Below, piece by piece: positions 17,275 to 26,318 of a stretch of DNA of 56,447 nucleotides (the first letter of the stretch is position 1; each line of letters opens with the position of its first letter). Below the pieces are notes generated by a model, which was not told the DNA's origin, searched no databases, and saw nothing but the letters and a program-made list of their open reading frames with translations. The DNA comes from Flavobacteriaceae bacterium F08102 (GTDB lineage: Bacteria > Bacteroidota > Bacteroidia > Flavobacteriales > Flavobacteriaceae): positions 1-56,447 of the forward strand of contig JALKAY010000010.1 of NCBI GenBank assembly GCA_023015935.1, read 5' to 3'. The translations under genes were made by a program, and so were the position numbers.

Positions 17275-18636
17275 CTAACGAATGGTTCTAATTACATCGT
17301 GTTGTGTAATAATATGATATTTATTAGTACCCAAATCAACTATTACAGCCTTATTTTCTTTATCAATTAACGTTGAAATTTTAGCGATAGGGGTATTTTT
17401 ATCTACTATTGGAAAGGGCGCTTTCATAATATCTTTAATTGGGGTATCCGCAATATTTTTATCTTCAAAATACAAATTAAAAATCGTACTTTCATCCACA
17501 GATCCCACAAAACCATCTTGATCCACAACTGGAATTTGGGAAATTTTATAGGTACGCATCCGTTCAATAGCATGCGAAACAAGCTCTTCGGTCCGAACCG
17601 TTATTAAAGGTTTATCGCTATGATTATTTATTAAATCTACGGCTACTGTTAATTTCTCATCTAAAAACCCTCGTTCCCGCATCCATTCATCATTAAACAT
17701 TTTTCCTACATAGCGACTTCCATGATCATGAAAAAGGACGACAACAACATCCTCTGGTTTAAAATGCTCCTTTAATTGTAAAAGCCCTTTAATGGCTGAT
17801 CCAGCAGAATTTCCAACAAAAATTCCTTCTTCTTTAGCCAATTTTCGAGTATATACCGCGGCATCTTTATCCGTTACTTTTGTAAAACCATCAATTAACT
17901 CAAAATTTACATTTTTAGGGAGGATATCTTCGCCAATTCCCTCCGTAATGTATGGGTAGATTTCATTTTCATCAAAAATCCCTGTTTCGTGATATTTTTT
18001 AAACACGGATCCATAGGTGTCTATACCCCATATTTTAATCGCTGGATTTTGCTCTTTTAAGTATTTTGCCACTCCTGAAACAGTTCCTCCAGTTCCCACG
18101 CCCACAACAAAATGGGTAATTTTCCCATTGGTTTGTTCCCAAATTTCGGGCCCAGTTTGTTCGTAGTGTGCAATCGCATTAGAAGGGTTGTCGTATTGAT
18201 TTACATACCACGAATTCGGGGTTTCTTTGGCTAAGCGTTTCGAAACTGAATAATACGATCTTGGATCATCAGGTTCCACATTGGTAGGGCAAACGACTAC
18301 TTCAGCATTTACTGCGCGCAAAATATCCATCTTCTCTTTCGACTGTTTATCACTTATTACACATATCAAATGATAACCTTTAACAATGGCTGCTAGGGCT
18401 AACCCCATGCCTGTATTTCCAGAAGTACCTTCAATAATTGTCCCCCCTGGCTTTAAACGTCCATCCGCTTCTGCATCCTCAATCATCTTAACCGCCATTC
18501 GATCCTTCACTGAATTCCCAGGATTAAAGGACTCTACTTTCGCTAATACCAAAGCCTCTACTTCAGCCGTAATTTTATTTAATTTTACTAATGGTGTATT
18601 ACCGATCGTTTCTAATATATTTTTTGCGTACTTCAT
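17275..18636 (-). CDS. Cystathionine beta-synthase-type PLP enzyme with CBS pair
   Basis: A 453-aa fold-type II PLP enzyme. The Schiff-base Lys44 lies in NSVKDRM, the phosphate/substrate loop GTSGNTG at 70-76 and a glycine-rich loop at GVGTGGT. Two CBS domains (about 335-453) follow, as in eukaryotic-type cystathionine beta-synthases, which condense serine and homocysteine and can be regulated by ligand binding to the CBS pair. Cysteine synthase activity is an alternative. It has its own promoter and heads the unit with DUF2851. Confidence 0.88.
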   Translation of the reverse strand: MKYAKNILETIGNTPLVKLNKITAEVEALVLAKVESFNPGNSVKDRMAVKMIEDAEADGRLKPGGTIIEGTSGNTGMGLALAAIVKGYHLICVISDKQSKEKMDILRAVNAEVVVCPTNVEPDDPRSYYSVSKRLAKETPNSWYVNQYDNPSNAIAHYEQTGPEIWEQTNGKITHFVVGVGTGGTVSGVAKYLKEQNPAIKIWGIDTYGSVFKKYHETGIFDENEIYPYITEGIGEDILPKNVNFELIDGFTKVTDKDAAVYTRKLAKEEGIFVGNSAGSAIKGLLQLKEHFKPEDVVVVLFHDHGSRYVGKMFNDEWMRERGFLDEKLTVAVDLINNHSDKPLITVRTEELVSHAIERMRTYKISQIPVVDQDGFVGSVDESTIFNLYFEDKNIADTPIKDIMKAPFPIVDKNTPIAKISTLIDKENKAVIVDLGTNKYHIITQHDVIRTIR

Positions 18637-18673
18637 GTAGGACTAAGATTCTATTCAAAAATTTTGTTTGTTG

Positions 18674-18681
18674 CAAAATTA
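18674..18681 (-). promoter_or_regulatory. Promoter -7 element for the cystathionine beta-synthase gene
   Basis: On the minus strand TAATTTTG fits TAnnTTTG, 37 bp before the ATG at 18636. Confidence 0.45.
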
Positions 18682-18704
18682 TGGAAAGCAACTCAGATAA
18701 TGAG

Positions 18705-19709
18705 TTAAACATCAAACATTTTAGGAAAAGATTTTTTGGGTGATTGTCTCAAAACCTGCAACTTGACAAACGAACGTAAAAATCCTAATCCATACCCAAA
18801 AAACATAACAAACAGAGTAGGTACAACGTATACGGCTATGCTAAGACTTTTTGTTGTGATGGCACTATGAATAAATACCAAACATAGGTACCCCAAAAGC
18901 AGCCATATTCCGAGATAAGACAGTGAAAAAATCGCGGCTAAAAGAGCAAAAATAGCACCCAACACAAACAGACTTGGAAACCAGTAGGTAACCTTGGCTG
19001 TACCGGGAAATAAGAAATTTAAAATGGGCCTTGCAGCACCAAAGTTATTCGTTTGACGAAAAAATTTACCCCATGAAATTCTACGTTTATGAAATACGTA
19101 TGCCGTTTCAATAAATTGAGTTTCAAACTGAGCTTGCCAAAGTCTAAAAGACAGATCAATATCTTCTCCAACAGTCATTTTCTTAAATCCTCCTGTAGTT
19201 TGAAATGCTTTTTTTGACAGTCCCATATTAAAACTTCTCGGTTGAAATTTTTTAAGGGCTTTATTCCCGCGTATCCCGCCAGTAGTAAGAACAGAGGTCA
19301 TGACGTAATTTATGGCTTTTTGTAAAACTGAAAACGATTCATGTGCGGCATCAGCACCTCCAAATCCATCCGTATAATTGGCCGTCAAGTGTTCACGTAC
19401 AGCAGAAAGATAGGTTTTAGGAAGAATACAATCTGAATCTAAGATTATAAAATAATTACCACTGGCCCGTTCCATACCATAATTCCTTGATTGGCCAGCT
19501 CCCGAATTTGGTTTGAAATAATACGTTAAATTGAGTTGAGTACTAAATTTTTTACAGATCTGATCCGCTTTGAGGCTCGGACTCGAACCATCTTCTACGA
19601 CAATAACCTCAAAATCCATGTCCTCTTGTTCACATAAACTGTGGAGTAATTCAGCTACTTCTTGTGGCCGATTATAGACAGGAATAATTATTGAAAAGTG
19701 TAAGTCCAC
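18705..19709 (-). CDS. Family 2 glycosyltransferase, membrane-associated
   Basis: A 334-aa GT-A glycosyltransferase. It has the N-terminal nucleotide-binding core (IIIPVYNRP, EDGSSP) and the DxD-type motif ILDSDC at about residue 94, then acceptor-side residues and GEDIDLSFRLWQ (an ED motif). About three TM helices occupy residues 240-310. It probably transfers a sugar to a lipid- or wall-linked acceptor at the inner membrane; donor and acceptor are unknown. The start is GTG (revcomp of cac at 19707-19709), placed directly before the first beta strand. It is preceded by a TATCTTTG promoter. Confidence 0.88.
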   Translation of the reverse strand: MDLHFSIIIPVYNRPQEVAELLHSLCEQEDMDFEVIVVEDGSSPSLKADQICKKFSTQLNLTYYFKPNSGAGQSRNYGMERASGNYFIILDSDCILPKTYLSAVREHLTANYTDGFGGADAAHESFSVLQKAINYVMTSVLTTGGIRGNKALKKFQPRSFNMGLSKKAFQTTGGFKKMTVGEDIDLSFRLWQAQFETQFIETAYVFHKRRISWGKFFRQTNNFGAARPILNFLFPGTAKVTYWFPSLFVLGAIFALLAAIFSLSYLGIWLLLGYLCLVFIHSAITTKSLSIAVYVVPTLFVMFFGYGLGFLRSFVKLQVLRQSPKKSFPKMFDV

Positions 19710-19725
19710 GTTCTAGAATTAACGT

Positions 19726-19733
19726 CAAAGATA
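19726..19733 (-). promoter_or_regulatory. Promoter -7 element for the glycosyltransferase gene
   Basis: On the minus strand TATCTTTG fits TAnnTTTG, 16 bp before the GTG at 19709, implying a short leader. Confidence 0.5.
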
Positions 19734-19754
19734 CGTTTTGGTTTAGAATAGTCT

Positions 19755-19782
19755 AAAAAAAAAGACCCTCAAATTGAGGGTC
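19755..19782 (-). terminator. Rho-independent terminator of the T9SS protein gene
   Basis: Perfect 8-bp stem GACCCTCA/TGAGGGTC with a 3-nt loop, followed on the minus strand by nine T. It lies 24 bp after the stop of the gene at 19806-20993 and just upstream of the glycosyltransferase promoter, so it separates the two units. Confidence 0.85.
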
Positions 19783-19805
19783 TATGCTATAATTTGAGTA
19801 AAAAG

Positions 19806-20993
19806 TTAATTTTTCAATATTTTAAAGGTTCCTGTACTATTACCTATGACGGCTTTCACAAAATAAGTCCCTGTAGAAAGGTTTGATAAATCAATTTCTG
19901 TTGTCAATTCTCCCTGACGTACTTTTCTAACTTCTTTACCAAGAACAGAATATACCGTTACTTCATCAATGGCTTCATTTGCACTCATTTTTAATAAATC
20001 ATTCACCGGATTAGGGTAGTATTTAAATCCTTTTAAGACTAACTTATCAATAGACAAAGTAGATGTGTTTACTGACAATTCAAATACACCCGTTGCCCCT
20101 GTTTCCGACCCACTTGGATGCCCAATATTTATCATATAAGTAACGCCAACAGTAGAAGCAAACGTTAAACTTTCTACCACACTATTTCCTCCAATATTTT
20201 TAGAATCAACGCAGGTTAACGCATTACAAGCACCAGTATACACTCCAATTCCGGCATCCCATCCAGAAGGACGTACCGTTAGGGTAATATTCCCTCCATC
20301 ACCTAAAACGGAAAACCAAACACCATCATTTAAGTCAATACAACCACCAGCAGTTACAAAATCTGAGTTGGTAGCCGATGTAGCGTCATAAGAACGGTCA
20401 AAAGGCAAGGTGGTAATTGCCTCTATATTATCACATTCATCATTTGATATTAGCGTTGGTTCTGTTCCAATGCAAACATCGAACGTTGTGGTAGCCCCAC
20501 TCGCGGTACTATTTGAAAAAACCCGAATAAAGTAAGTATTTCCAATAGTTAAACTAGATACAGTAGGCGTTTCTGGATCACTACAGAAAATAGCACTCAT
20601 GGTACTACAATCGCCAGTTACTCCCCCATTGTACACCATCAAATATAAATCAGTAGGTGAACCCCCCGTGATACTGAGACTAATTTTATGCGAAGTTGCT
20701 GTTGCTATAAATTTAAACCAAACGTCATCTCCGGCTTTATATTCATCTGGCAATGCGGGATTCGTACCTGTACAGCCCGAAGGCGCTGTAGATGCTGTTG
20801 CGTCAACAAGCGTTCCTGATGTCTTTGTACCACATAAAAAATTTGTGTTTACCGTCAATTCGGTAGCATTAGCGCAGTCATCATTTACAGGTGGTGCAAT
20901 TACGGCGTCATTGGCTATCGAGTTTGCATTTACTTGTAAGGAACTTACAAATAAAAGAGCGACAAACAATCCTGCGATAGTTTTCATATTCAT
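19806..20993 (-). CDS. Secreted protein with T9SS type A sorting domain
   Basis: A 395-aa secreted protein with signal peptide (about 1-23, ending VNANS) and two similar beta-sandwich repeats. Each repeat begins with a CANATEL- or CDNIEAI-type segment and contains paired cysteines; they resemble pre-peptidase C-terminal (PPC)-like domains. A C-terminal T9SS sorting domain follows (YYPNPVNDLLKM, then TGTYFVKA and a lysine end). No enzymatic domain is visible, so it may be an adhesin or matrix component. A second ATG two codons downstream (20987) is equally plausible. A 20-bp palindrome lies 27 bp upstream. Confidence 0.8.
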   Translation of the reverse strand: MNMKTIAGLFVALLFVSSLQVNANSIANDAVIAPPVNDDCANATELTVNTNFLCGTKTSGTLVDATASTAPSGCTGTNPALPDEYKAGDDVWFKFIATATSHKISLSITGGSPTDLYLMVYNGGVTGDCSTMSAIFCSDPETPTVSSLTIGNTYFIRVFSNSTASGATTTFDVCIGTEPTLISNDECDNIEAITTLPFDRSYDATSATNSDFVTAGGCIDLNDGVWFSVLGDGGNITLTVRPSGWDAGIGVYTGACNALTCVDSKNIGGNSVVESLTFASTVGVTYMINIGHPSGSETGATGVFELSVNTSTLSIDKLVLKGFKYYPNPVNDLLKMSANEAIDEVTVYSVLGKEVRKVRQGELTTEIDLSNLSTGTYFVKAVIGNSTGTFKILKN

Positions 20994-21020
20994 AATATGG
21001 TTGATTTAATAGTTTGTTAA

Positions 21021-21040
21021 GTTTTTAAACGTTTAAAAAC
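21021..21040. promoter_or_regulatory. Perfect 20-bp palindrome, putative operator
   Basis: GTTTTTAAACGTTTAAAAAC is a perfect palindrome upstream of the T9SS protein gene. Its centre TAAACGTTTA is the same motif that is iterated upstream of the integrase at 43670-43718. LacI-family operators often have an AACGTT centre, so a repressor or activator site is a reasonable inference. Confidence 0.45.
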
Positions 21041-21118
21041 ACAAAAAAGTATAAAAAAATTCAAATTATCAAACACGCATTGCACACCCACATACATGCC
21101 TGATTAACAAGAACTTAT

Positions 21119-21934
21119 TTACCTTTCTTTCGCAAAGGTATCCATCACTGCCTGGCTTACTCCCACATTTGAAAATCCACCGTCGTGATACAAGTTTTGC
21201 AAGGTTACTTTCTTAGTTAAATCAGAAAATAATGTAATTGTATAATCTGCACAATCCTGAGCAGTGGCATTGCCCAAAGGTGACATTTTATCTGCATAGG
21301 CAATAAACCCGTCAAACCCCTTTACCCCCTGGCCAGCAGTGGTAGGTGTTGGACTTTGAGAAATTGTATTTACGCGCACTTTTTTATCCGTACCGAAAAA
21401 ATATCCAAAGCTCCGTGCAATAGATTCTAAATAGGCTTTATTATCAGCCATATCATTATAGTCTGGAAAAACACGTTGTGCAGCCATATAGGTTAAGGCG
21501 ACAATAGACCCCCATTCATTCATAGCGTCTTTATTATAGAGCACATTCATAACTTTATGAAAAGAAACCGCCGAAACATCCCATCCTTTGGTTGTAAAGT
21601 CATAATTTGACTCCGTATAGGGTACGCTTTTTCTGACATTTACAGACATACCAATAGAATGAAGTACAAAATCTAATTTTCCTCCTAAAATAGTGGTCGC
21701 TTGTTCAACTAAATTTTCAAGATCCTCCATTTTAGTGGCATCAGCAGGTATAATTTGAGAATTTGTTTTTTCAGCTAATGTTTTTATAGCTCCCATACGC
21801 ATAGCAATCGGAGCATTAGTTAACACAAAAGTTGCTCCTTCTTCGTGTGCTCTTTCTGCTGTTTTCCAAGCAATGGAATTTTCATCCAAGGCTCCAAAAA
21901 TTATTCCCCGCTTTCCTTTAAGTAAATTGTACAT
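21119..21934 (-). CDS. fabI: Enoyl-[acyl-carrier-protein] reductase (NADH)
   Basis: A 271-aa SDR-fold enoyl-ACP reductase, which carries out the last reduction in each cycle of type II fatty-acid synthesis. The divergent N-terminal motif GALDENSIAW takes the place of the classical GxxxGxG, as in FabI. The catalytic Tyr-x6-Lys is seen in YNDMADNK, preceded by LTYMAAQRVFPDY. Length is normal for the family. It has a good promoter of its own immediately upstream and lies 72 bp after recN. Confidence 0.93.
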   Translation of the reverse strand: MYNLLKGKRGIIFGALDENSIAWKTAERAHEEGATFVLTNAPIAMRMGAIKTLAEKTNSQIIPADATKMEDLENLVEQATTILGGKLDFVLHSIGMSVNVRKSVPYTESNYDFTTKGWDVSAVSFHKVMNVLYNKDAMNEWGSIVALTYMAAQRVFPDYNDMADNKAYLESIARSFGYFFGTDKKVRVNTISQSPTPTTAGQGVKGFDGFIAYADKMSPLGNATAQDCADYTITLFSDLTKKVTLQNLYHDGGFSNVGVSQAVMDTFAKER

Positions 21935-21962
21935 AATTTGTTGTTATTTAATAATGAGCTCA

Positions 21963-21995
21963 CAAAATTAATTGATTAAAATTAAATATTGCAAA
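21963..21995 (-). promoter_or_regulatory. fabI promoter
   Basis: On the minus strand TTTG (21992-21995), 21 nt spacer, then TAATTTTG (21963-21970), ending 28 bp before the fabI ATG. Both boxes and the spacing fit the Bacteroidota consensus. Confidence 0.6.
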
Positions 21996-22006
21996 GACTC
22001 TAATGA

Positions 22007-23662
22007 TTATTGATTTAATAATTGTTTTGCGTGAAGAATTGCTGAATCCGTAAGTTTTTTCCCACTCAACATCATAGCCACCTCTTCGGTACGTTCTTCT
22101 GGGTTTAATGCGATAATATTGGTTTCTGTTCCCATCTCATTATCAACTTTATATACCTTATAGTGATAGGTTCCACGAGCAGCAATTTGTGGTAAGTGTG
22201 TGATAGCTATTACTTGCATACGATCGCTCATACTTGCCATAATGGCCGCGATACGATTAGAAACTTCACCAGAAACACCTGTATCAATTTCGTCAAAAAT
22301 AATGGTTGGTAACTCGGCATATTGGCTTAAAATATGTTTAACTGCCAACATAATTCTTGACATTTCCCCACCCGATGCTACTTTTTTCAACACTTCAAAA
22401 TGCCCCCCTTTATTGGTTGAAACGGTAAAGGAAAGCTCGTCTTTTCCATGGTGAAAAAATTGATTTTGGGGTATAAGTTCAAGCTTAAATCGGGTATTTG
22501 GCATTTCTAATTGCCCCAGTAAGGCTTCCATTTTTTTCACAAACACAGGAATGGCTTTACGTCTTCCTTCATGAATCCTTTTAGCGAGTACATTGAGTTC
22601 CTTTTCACAGGCATTAAGTTTCATCTTTTCTTCAGCAATTTGTTCTGCTCCATTTTCGACTATTGAAACCTTCTCTTTTAATTCTGACTCTATTTGATGC
22701 AGTGCGGCAATAGAGTCTACTTGGTGCTTTTTATACAAATCATAAAGCAATTGCAACCGATCATTGTACTGTTGAATTTCAGCAGGACTAAAGTCAATTT
22801 CAGTCGTAGCAGCCTCCATTTCACTGGCAATATCCTCTAATTCAATCTTCATAGAGTTTATTCTATCAAATAATTGGCTGTAGTTATGACTGAATTTACT
22901 CAATTTACTAGCGATTGCATGATAGGAATTTAATTGGGCTCGGAGTCCAATTTCATCAGCATCTGTCAATTGTTGTGCCTGACTCAATTGCTCCGCAATT
23001 TCTTCCATATTATTGAGTTTCTCTAGCTGTTCTTCTAACGTTTCCTGTTCATCTTCTTTAAATTTAGCTGCTTTTAATTCACTATATAAAAATGCATTGT
23101 AATCGTACTGTTTTTGCGCCTCAGCTTGTTCCAATTCAAGATACTGAACCTTTTTTTGAATTCCCTTGTATTTTTTAAGTTGGGATGCATACGCTACTAA
23201 ACTAGCTGTGTTATCTGCTAACGTATCTAAAATAGCAAATTGATAATCCACTTCTGCCAATTGCAACGTCTGATGTTGCGAATGAATATCTATTAATTGC
23301 TCTCCTAACGCTGACAGTACAGATAAAGTCGTTGGCGTATCATTTATAAAAGCTCTCGATTTTCCATTGGGAAGTATTTCACGACGAATGATGGTACGTT
23401 CTTCAAAGTCGAGATCATGTTCCTCAAAAAAGGAGGTTAGTTTATAATTAGCTACATCAAATTCTCCTTCAATGATACACTTTTCATCTTTTCGTTTTAA
23501 ACTACTTAAATCTGCTCGTTTACCTAAAATTAGTGCCAAGCCACCTAAGAGAATTGATTTCCCTGCACCAGTCTCTCCTGTAATTATGGAGAAACCTCCA
23601 TTAAAAGTAACATTTAGCTGATCAATTAGCGCGTAATTTTTTATGGAAAGGGTGATTAACAT
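22007..23662 (-). CDS. recN: DNA repair protein RecN
   Basis: A 551-aa SMC-like ATPase that acts in double-strand break repair. Walker A GETGAGKS is at residues 29-36. Two long coiled-coil arms fill about 150-370. The ABC signature appears as KVASGGEMSRIMLA, Walker B as TIIFDEIDTGVSG and the switch His region as VIAITHLPQIA. Length is normal. It follows the bamD-rpoZ-coaBC-DUF4835 block but is separated by 229 bp containing its own promoter. Confidence 0.96.
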   Translation of the reverse strand: MLITLSIKNYALIDQLNVTFNGGFSIITGETGAGKSILLGGLALILGKRADLSSLKRKDEKCIIEGEFDVANYKLTSFFEEHDLDFEERTIIRREILPNGKSRAFINDTPTTLSVLSALGEQLIDIHSQHQTLQLAEVDYQFAILDTLADNTASLVAYASQLKKYKGIQKKVQYLELEQAEAQKQYDYNAFLYSELKAAKFKEDEQETLEEQLEKLNNMEEIAEQLSQAQQLTDADEIGLRAQLNSYHAIASKLSKFSHNYSQLFDRINSMKIELEDIASEMEAATTEIDFSPAEIQQYNDRLQLLYDLYKKHQVDSIAALHQIESELKEKVSIVENGAEQIAEEKMKLNACEKELNVLAKRIHEGRRKAIPVFVKKMEALLGQLEMPNTRFKLELIPQNQFFHHGKDELSFTVSTNKGGHFEVLKKVASGGEMSRIMLAVKHILSQYAELPTIIFDEIDTGVSGEVSNRIAAIMASMSDRMQVIAITHLPQIAARGTYHYKVYKVDNEMGTETNIIALNPEERTEEVAMMLSGKKLTDSAILHAKQLLNQ

Positions 23663-23690
23663 AGGCTTACAAATCTTCTAATTTTGACCT

Positions 23691-23698
23691 CAAACTTA
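23691..23698 (-). promoter_or_regulatory. recN promoter -7 element
   Basis: On the minus strand TAAGTTTG fits TAnnTTTG, 28 bp before the recN ATG. Nothing else was recognised in the 229-bp gap 23663-23891. Confidence 0.45.
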
Positions 23699-23891
23699 TG
23701 CAAAAAAATCGAGATGTTAACGCGGTTGACTGAGGTAATTACACATACGTAACACCGATCATTGATTCGTAAATTAGGCGCTCAACAGGTGCTATTACCC
23801 CGTAGTTCATTCTAAAAATAAACGCGTAAAAAAACAGGCAATTATTTAACAGTTCTTACTTGAAAAACAGTGACATATCAAAGGTTGGAGC

Positions 23892-24788
23892 TCAAATTTT
23901 ATCCCATTTCTCGCGAAACGTTGGATACATTTTAAGTAACATTTCTTTGAGTTTTACATCTTCATTTATACGTGGCCCATCACTAAATATTTCGACTAAT
24001 TCATCGCCTTTGGCATCGATAAAAACTCTAAGTAAATAGGCGTTAGCCCGTCTATTATAGACGTTTTGAAGTCTGTTTAGCGCTTTGGCTATCTGTTTTT
24101 TACTTTCCCGTATGTCTGTTGCCATCAAGTCTAAGCCTTTGAGATGGTATTCGTAAAACAAGGTTCTAAAATCCTCAAAACTGGGTGACAATAAATTCTC
24201 ATTGAGCTGATACCTCGTCGCATTTCCGTCAATTCTATTCCATCCTGCATACCCCCCTTGCTGGGCAAGGTTTACCACATTTTCGGCTTTTTTATGATAG
24301 ACTTCCCCCCCTTTGAGGGCAAATGAATCTCCATCTAACCCTAAAATGGTATACACATAAAATGTTAAAATTGACACCAAATTCGATTCAAAACTGGTTT
24401 CATTAAAGCGAAGCGTTTCAAATTCAGTATACGTAAAAGACAACTGATCATCCTTATAATTAAGTAAAGACGTTTGGTAACTCGAGTTATACACCGGACG
24501 ACTAGCCTGTACCTGGATACTTCCTTTATATTCGTTTGTTGAAGGGCTTTCTAAAATATTCAGGGTAAAGGTGCAATTTATTTTTTCTTGGGGCTTGTAA
24601 TTCGTACTTGTCCACTTGGTATTGTTGAGAAAATCACTAATTGATTGTTGAAGATTTAGAAATACTTGTTGATTTGAATTTTGAACTTGTTCAGCATTAA
24701 TAACTACTTGGACATTTAATTCTTGCGCCCGAAGGTTTACTCCGCACAATACAACCACAATCAACAGTAAGTTACGCATACTTTTCAT
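23892..24788 (-). CDS. DUF4835 family protein
   Basis: A 298-aa exported protein with a signal peptide (about 1-21, ending LRAQ). It contains an N-terminal beta-rich region with TFTLNILESPSTNEYKG and a C-terminal helical part. It belongs to the DUF4835 family, which regularly follows coaBC in Bacteroidota; its function is unknown. Two starts are possible, ATG at 24788 or 24779. Either lies inside the end of coaBC (overlap up to 17 bp), so translation is probably coupled. Confidence 0.88.
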   Translation of the reverse strand: MKSMRNLLLIVVVLCGVNLRAQELNVQVVINAEQVQNSNQQVFLNLQQSISDFLNNTKWTSTNYKPQEKINCTFTLNILESPSTNEYKGSIQVQASRPVYNSSYQTSLLNYKDDQLSFTYTEFETLRFNETSFESNLVSILTFYVYTILGLDGDSFALKGGEVYHKKAENVVNLAQQGGYAGWNRIDGNATRYQLNENLLSPSFEDFRTLFYEYHLKGLDLMATDIRESKKQIAKALNRLQNVYNRRANAYLLRVFIDAKGDELVEIFSDGPRINEDVKLKEMLLKMYPTFREKWDKI

Positions 24789-25983
24789 TTAAAATTTCAT
24801 TAAAAATATCTTCAGCGACATACGTCTTCGATTTTAATTCAAATATAACCATTCGTTTATCTGCATGGATAATCGTAACTTTATTCGTTGAATTCTTAAA
24901 TCCAGCACCTTTATCTTGTAACGAATTTAACACGATCATATCTAAATTTTTTCGTTCAAGTTTAGCCGTAGCATTTGCCACTTCATCGTTAGTTTCTAAG
25001 GCAAACCCAACGAGAAACTGGCTTTGTTTAATAGCCCCTAACGAAGCTAAAATATCTTTTGTCGGTACTAATTCGAGCGACATGGTTGCTGATTTCTTTT
25101 TAATTTTCTGCGCAGCCACTTCCGATGGTTTAAAATCGGCTACAGCCGCCGATAAAATTGCGATATCTACCGTTTCAAAATACTGATGACAAGCCGAATA
25201 CATTTCTTCAGCACTTACCACATCAATCCGATGTATTAACGTGTGATTTACAGTTTCATTGGATGGACCACTCACTAAATACACCTCAGCACCTAATTTG
25301 GCGGCAACTTTTGCCAATTCAAAGCCCATCTTACCAGATGAATGATTGCCAATAAAACGCACCGGGTCTATGGCTTCATAAGTTGGTCCTGCAGTGATTA
25401 ATATTTTTTTATGATGCAACGGAAGTCCATCTAATAAATCCTGTTCTATAAACGAAACTATCCGCTCAGGCTCTGCCATCCGACCTTCTCCAACCAAACC
25501 ACTGGCTAATTCCCCACTTTCTGCAGGAATGATCCGATTCCCATAGCTTACCAAAGTGGTGAGATTTTTTAATGTAGATGGATGTTTATACATATCTAAA
25601 TCCATAGCTGGAGCTATATAGACCTTACATTTGGCTGATAAATATGTAGCTAATAACAAATTATCACATATTCCATCCGACATTTTTGACAAGGTATTTG
25701 CCGTTGCTGGAGCAATGATAAATAAATCGGCCCACAGGCCTAAATCTACATGATTATTCCATGTTTCATTGTCGTCTTTCTTATCGTAAAACGTAGAGTG
25801 AACTGGATTTTTGGAAAGTGTTGATAATGTCAAAGGAGTGACAAAATCTTTTGCAGCAGGTGTCATAATTACTTGAACCTCGGCACCTGCCTTAATAAAA
25901 AGTCTAACTAAATAGGCGGTTTTATAAGCAGCAATTCCGGCTGTTACCCCGAGTAAGATTTTTTTACCACTTAGTACCGACAC
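24772..25983 (-). CDS. coaBC: Bifunctional phosphopantothenoylcysteine decarboxylase / phosphopantothenate-cysteine ligase
   Basis: A 403-aa bifunctional coenzyme A biosynthesis enzyme. The CoaC flavoprotein part (about 1-180) begins KILLGVTAGIAAYK with the conserved His in NNHVDLG and the PAMDLDMY segment. The CoaB ligase part (about 190-403) begins KILITAGPTYEAIDPVRFIGN and contains GSGKMG-type, AAVADFKP and LVGFALET motifs. The start is GTG (cac at 25981-25983), 2 bp from the rpoZ stop. It is part of the bamD-rpoZ-coaBC-DUF4835 operon. Confidence 0.95.
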   Translation of the reverse strand: MSVLSGKKILLGVTAGIAAYKTAYLVRLFIKAGAEVQVIMTPAAKDFVTPLTLSTLSKNPVHSTFYDKKDDNETWNNHVDLGLWADLFIIAPATANTLSKMSDGICDNLLLATYLSAKCKVYIAPAMDLDMYKHPSTLKNLTTLVSYGNRIIPAESGELASGLVGEGRMAEPERIVSFIEQDLLDGLPLHHKKILITAGPTYEAIDPVRFIGNHSSGKMGFELAKVAAKLGAEVYLVSGPSNETVNHTLIHRIDVVSAEEMYSACHQYFETVDIAILSAAVADFKPSEVAAQKIKKKSATMSLELVPTKDILASLGAIKQSQFLVGFALETNDEVANATAKLERKNLDMIVLNSLQDKGAGFKNSTNKVTIIHADKRMVIFELKSKTYVAEDIFNEILNEKYA

Positions 25984-25985
25984 AA

Positions 25986-26318
25986 CTATTCTTTTGAACT
26001 TACAGCTTCTGGATTTCTATAATAGATTTTACCATTTAACCACTCTTCTACTGCAATTGCCGTTGGCTTAGGTAATTTTTCGTAAAAACGAGAAACTTCA
26101 ATTTGCTCTTTATTCTCAAAAACTTCTTCAAGACTATCGTTATGTGTAGCAAATTCTTCTAGTTTGTCAATTAACTCCTTTTTCAAATCGTCATTGATTT
26201 GATTTGCACGCTTTGCCAAAATTGAAATCGCCTCATAAATATTTTGCGTAGGCTCTTCTATTTTGGTTCTGTCATAGGTAATCGTAGTTACTGGTGCTTC
26301 AGAATTTTTATAATCCAT
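25986..26318 (-). CDS. rpoZ: DNA-directed RNA polymerase omega subunit, Bacteroidota type
   Basis: A 110-aa omega/Rpb6-type subunit that assists assembly of the beta-prime subunit. The omega core is recognisable in NIYEAISILAKRANQINDDLK. The C-terminal extension FYEKLPKPTAIAVEEWLNGKIYYRNPE is characteristic of the Bacteroidota form. The start ATG overlaps the end of bamD by 11 bp and the stop is 2 bp before coaBC. Confidence 0.9.
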   Translation of the reverse strand: MDYKNSEAPVTTITYDRTKIEEPTQNIYEAISILAKRANQINDDLKKELIDKLEEFATHNDSLEEVFENKEQIEVSRFYEKLPKPTAIAVEEWLNGKIYYRNPEAVSSKE

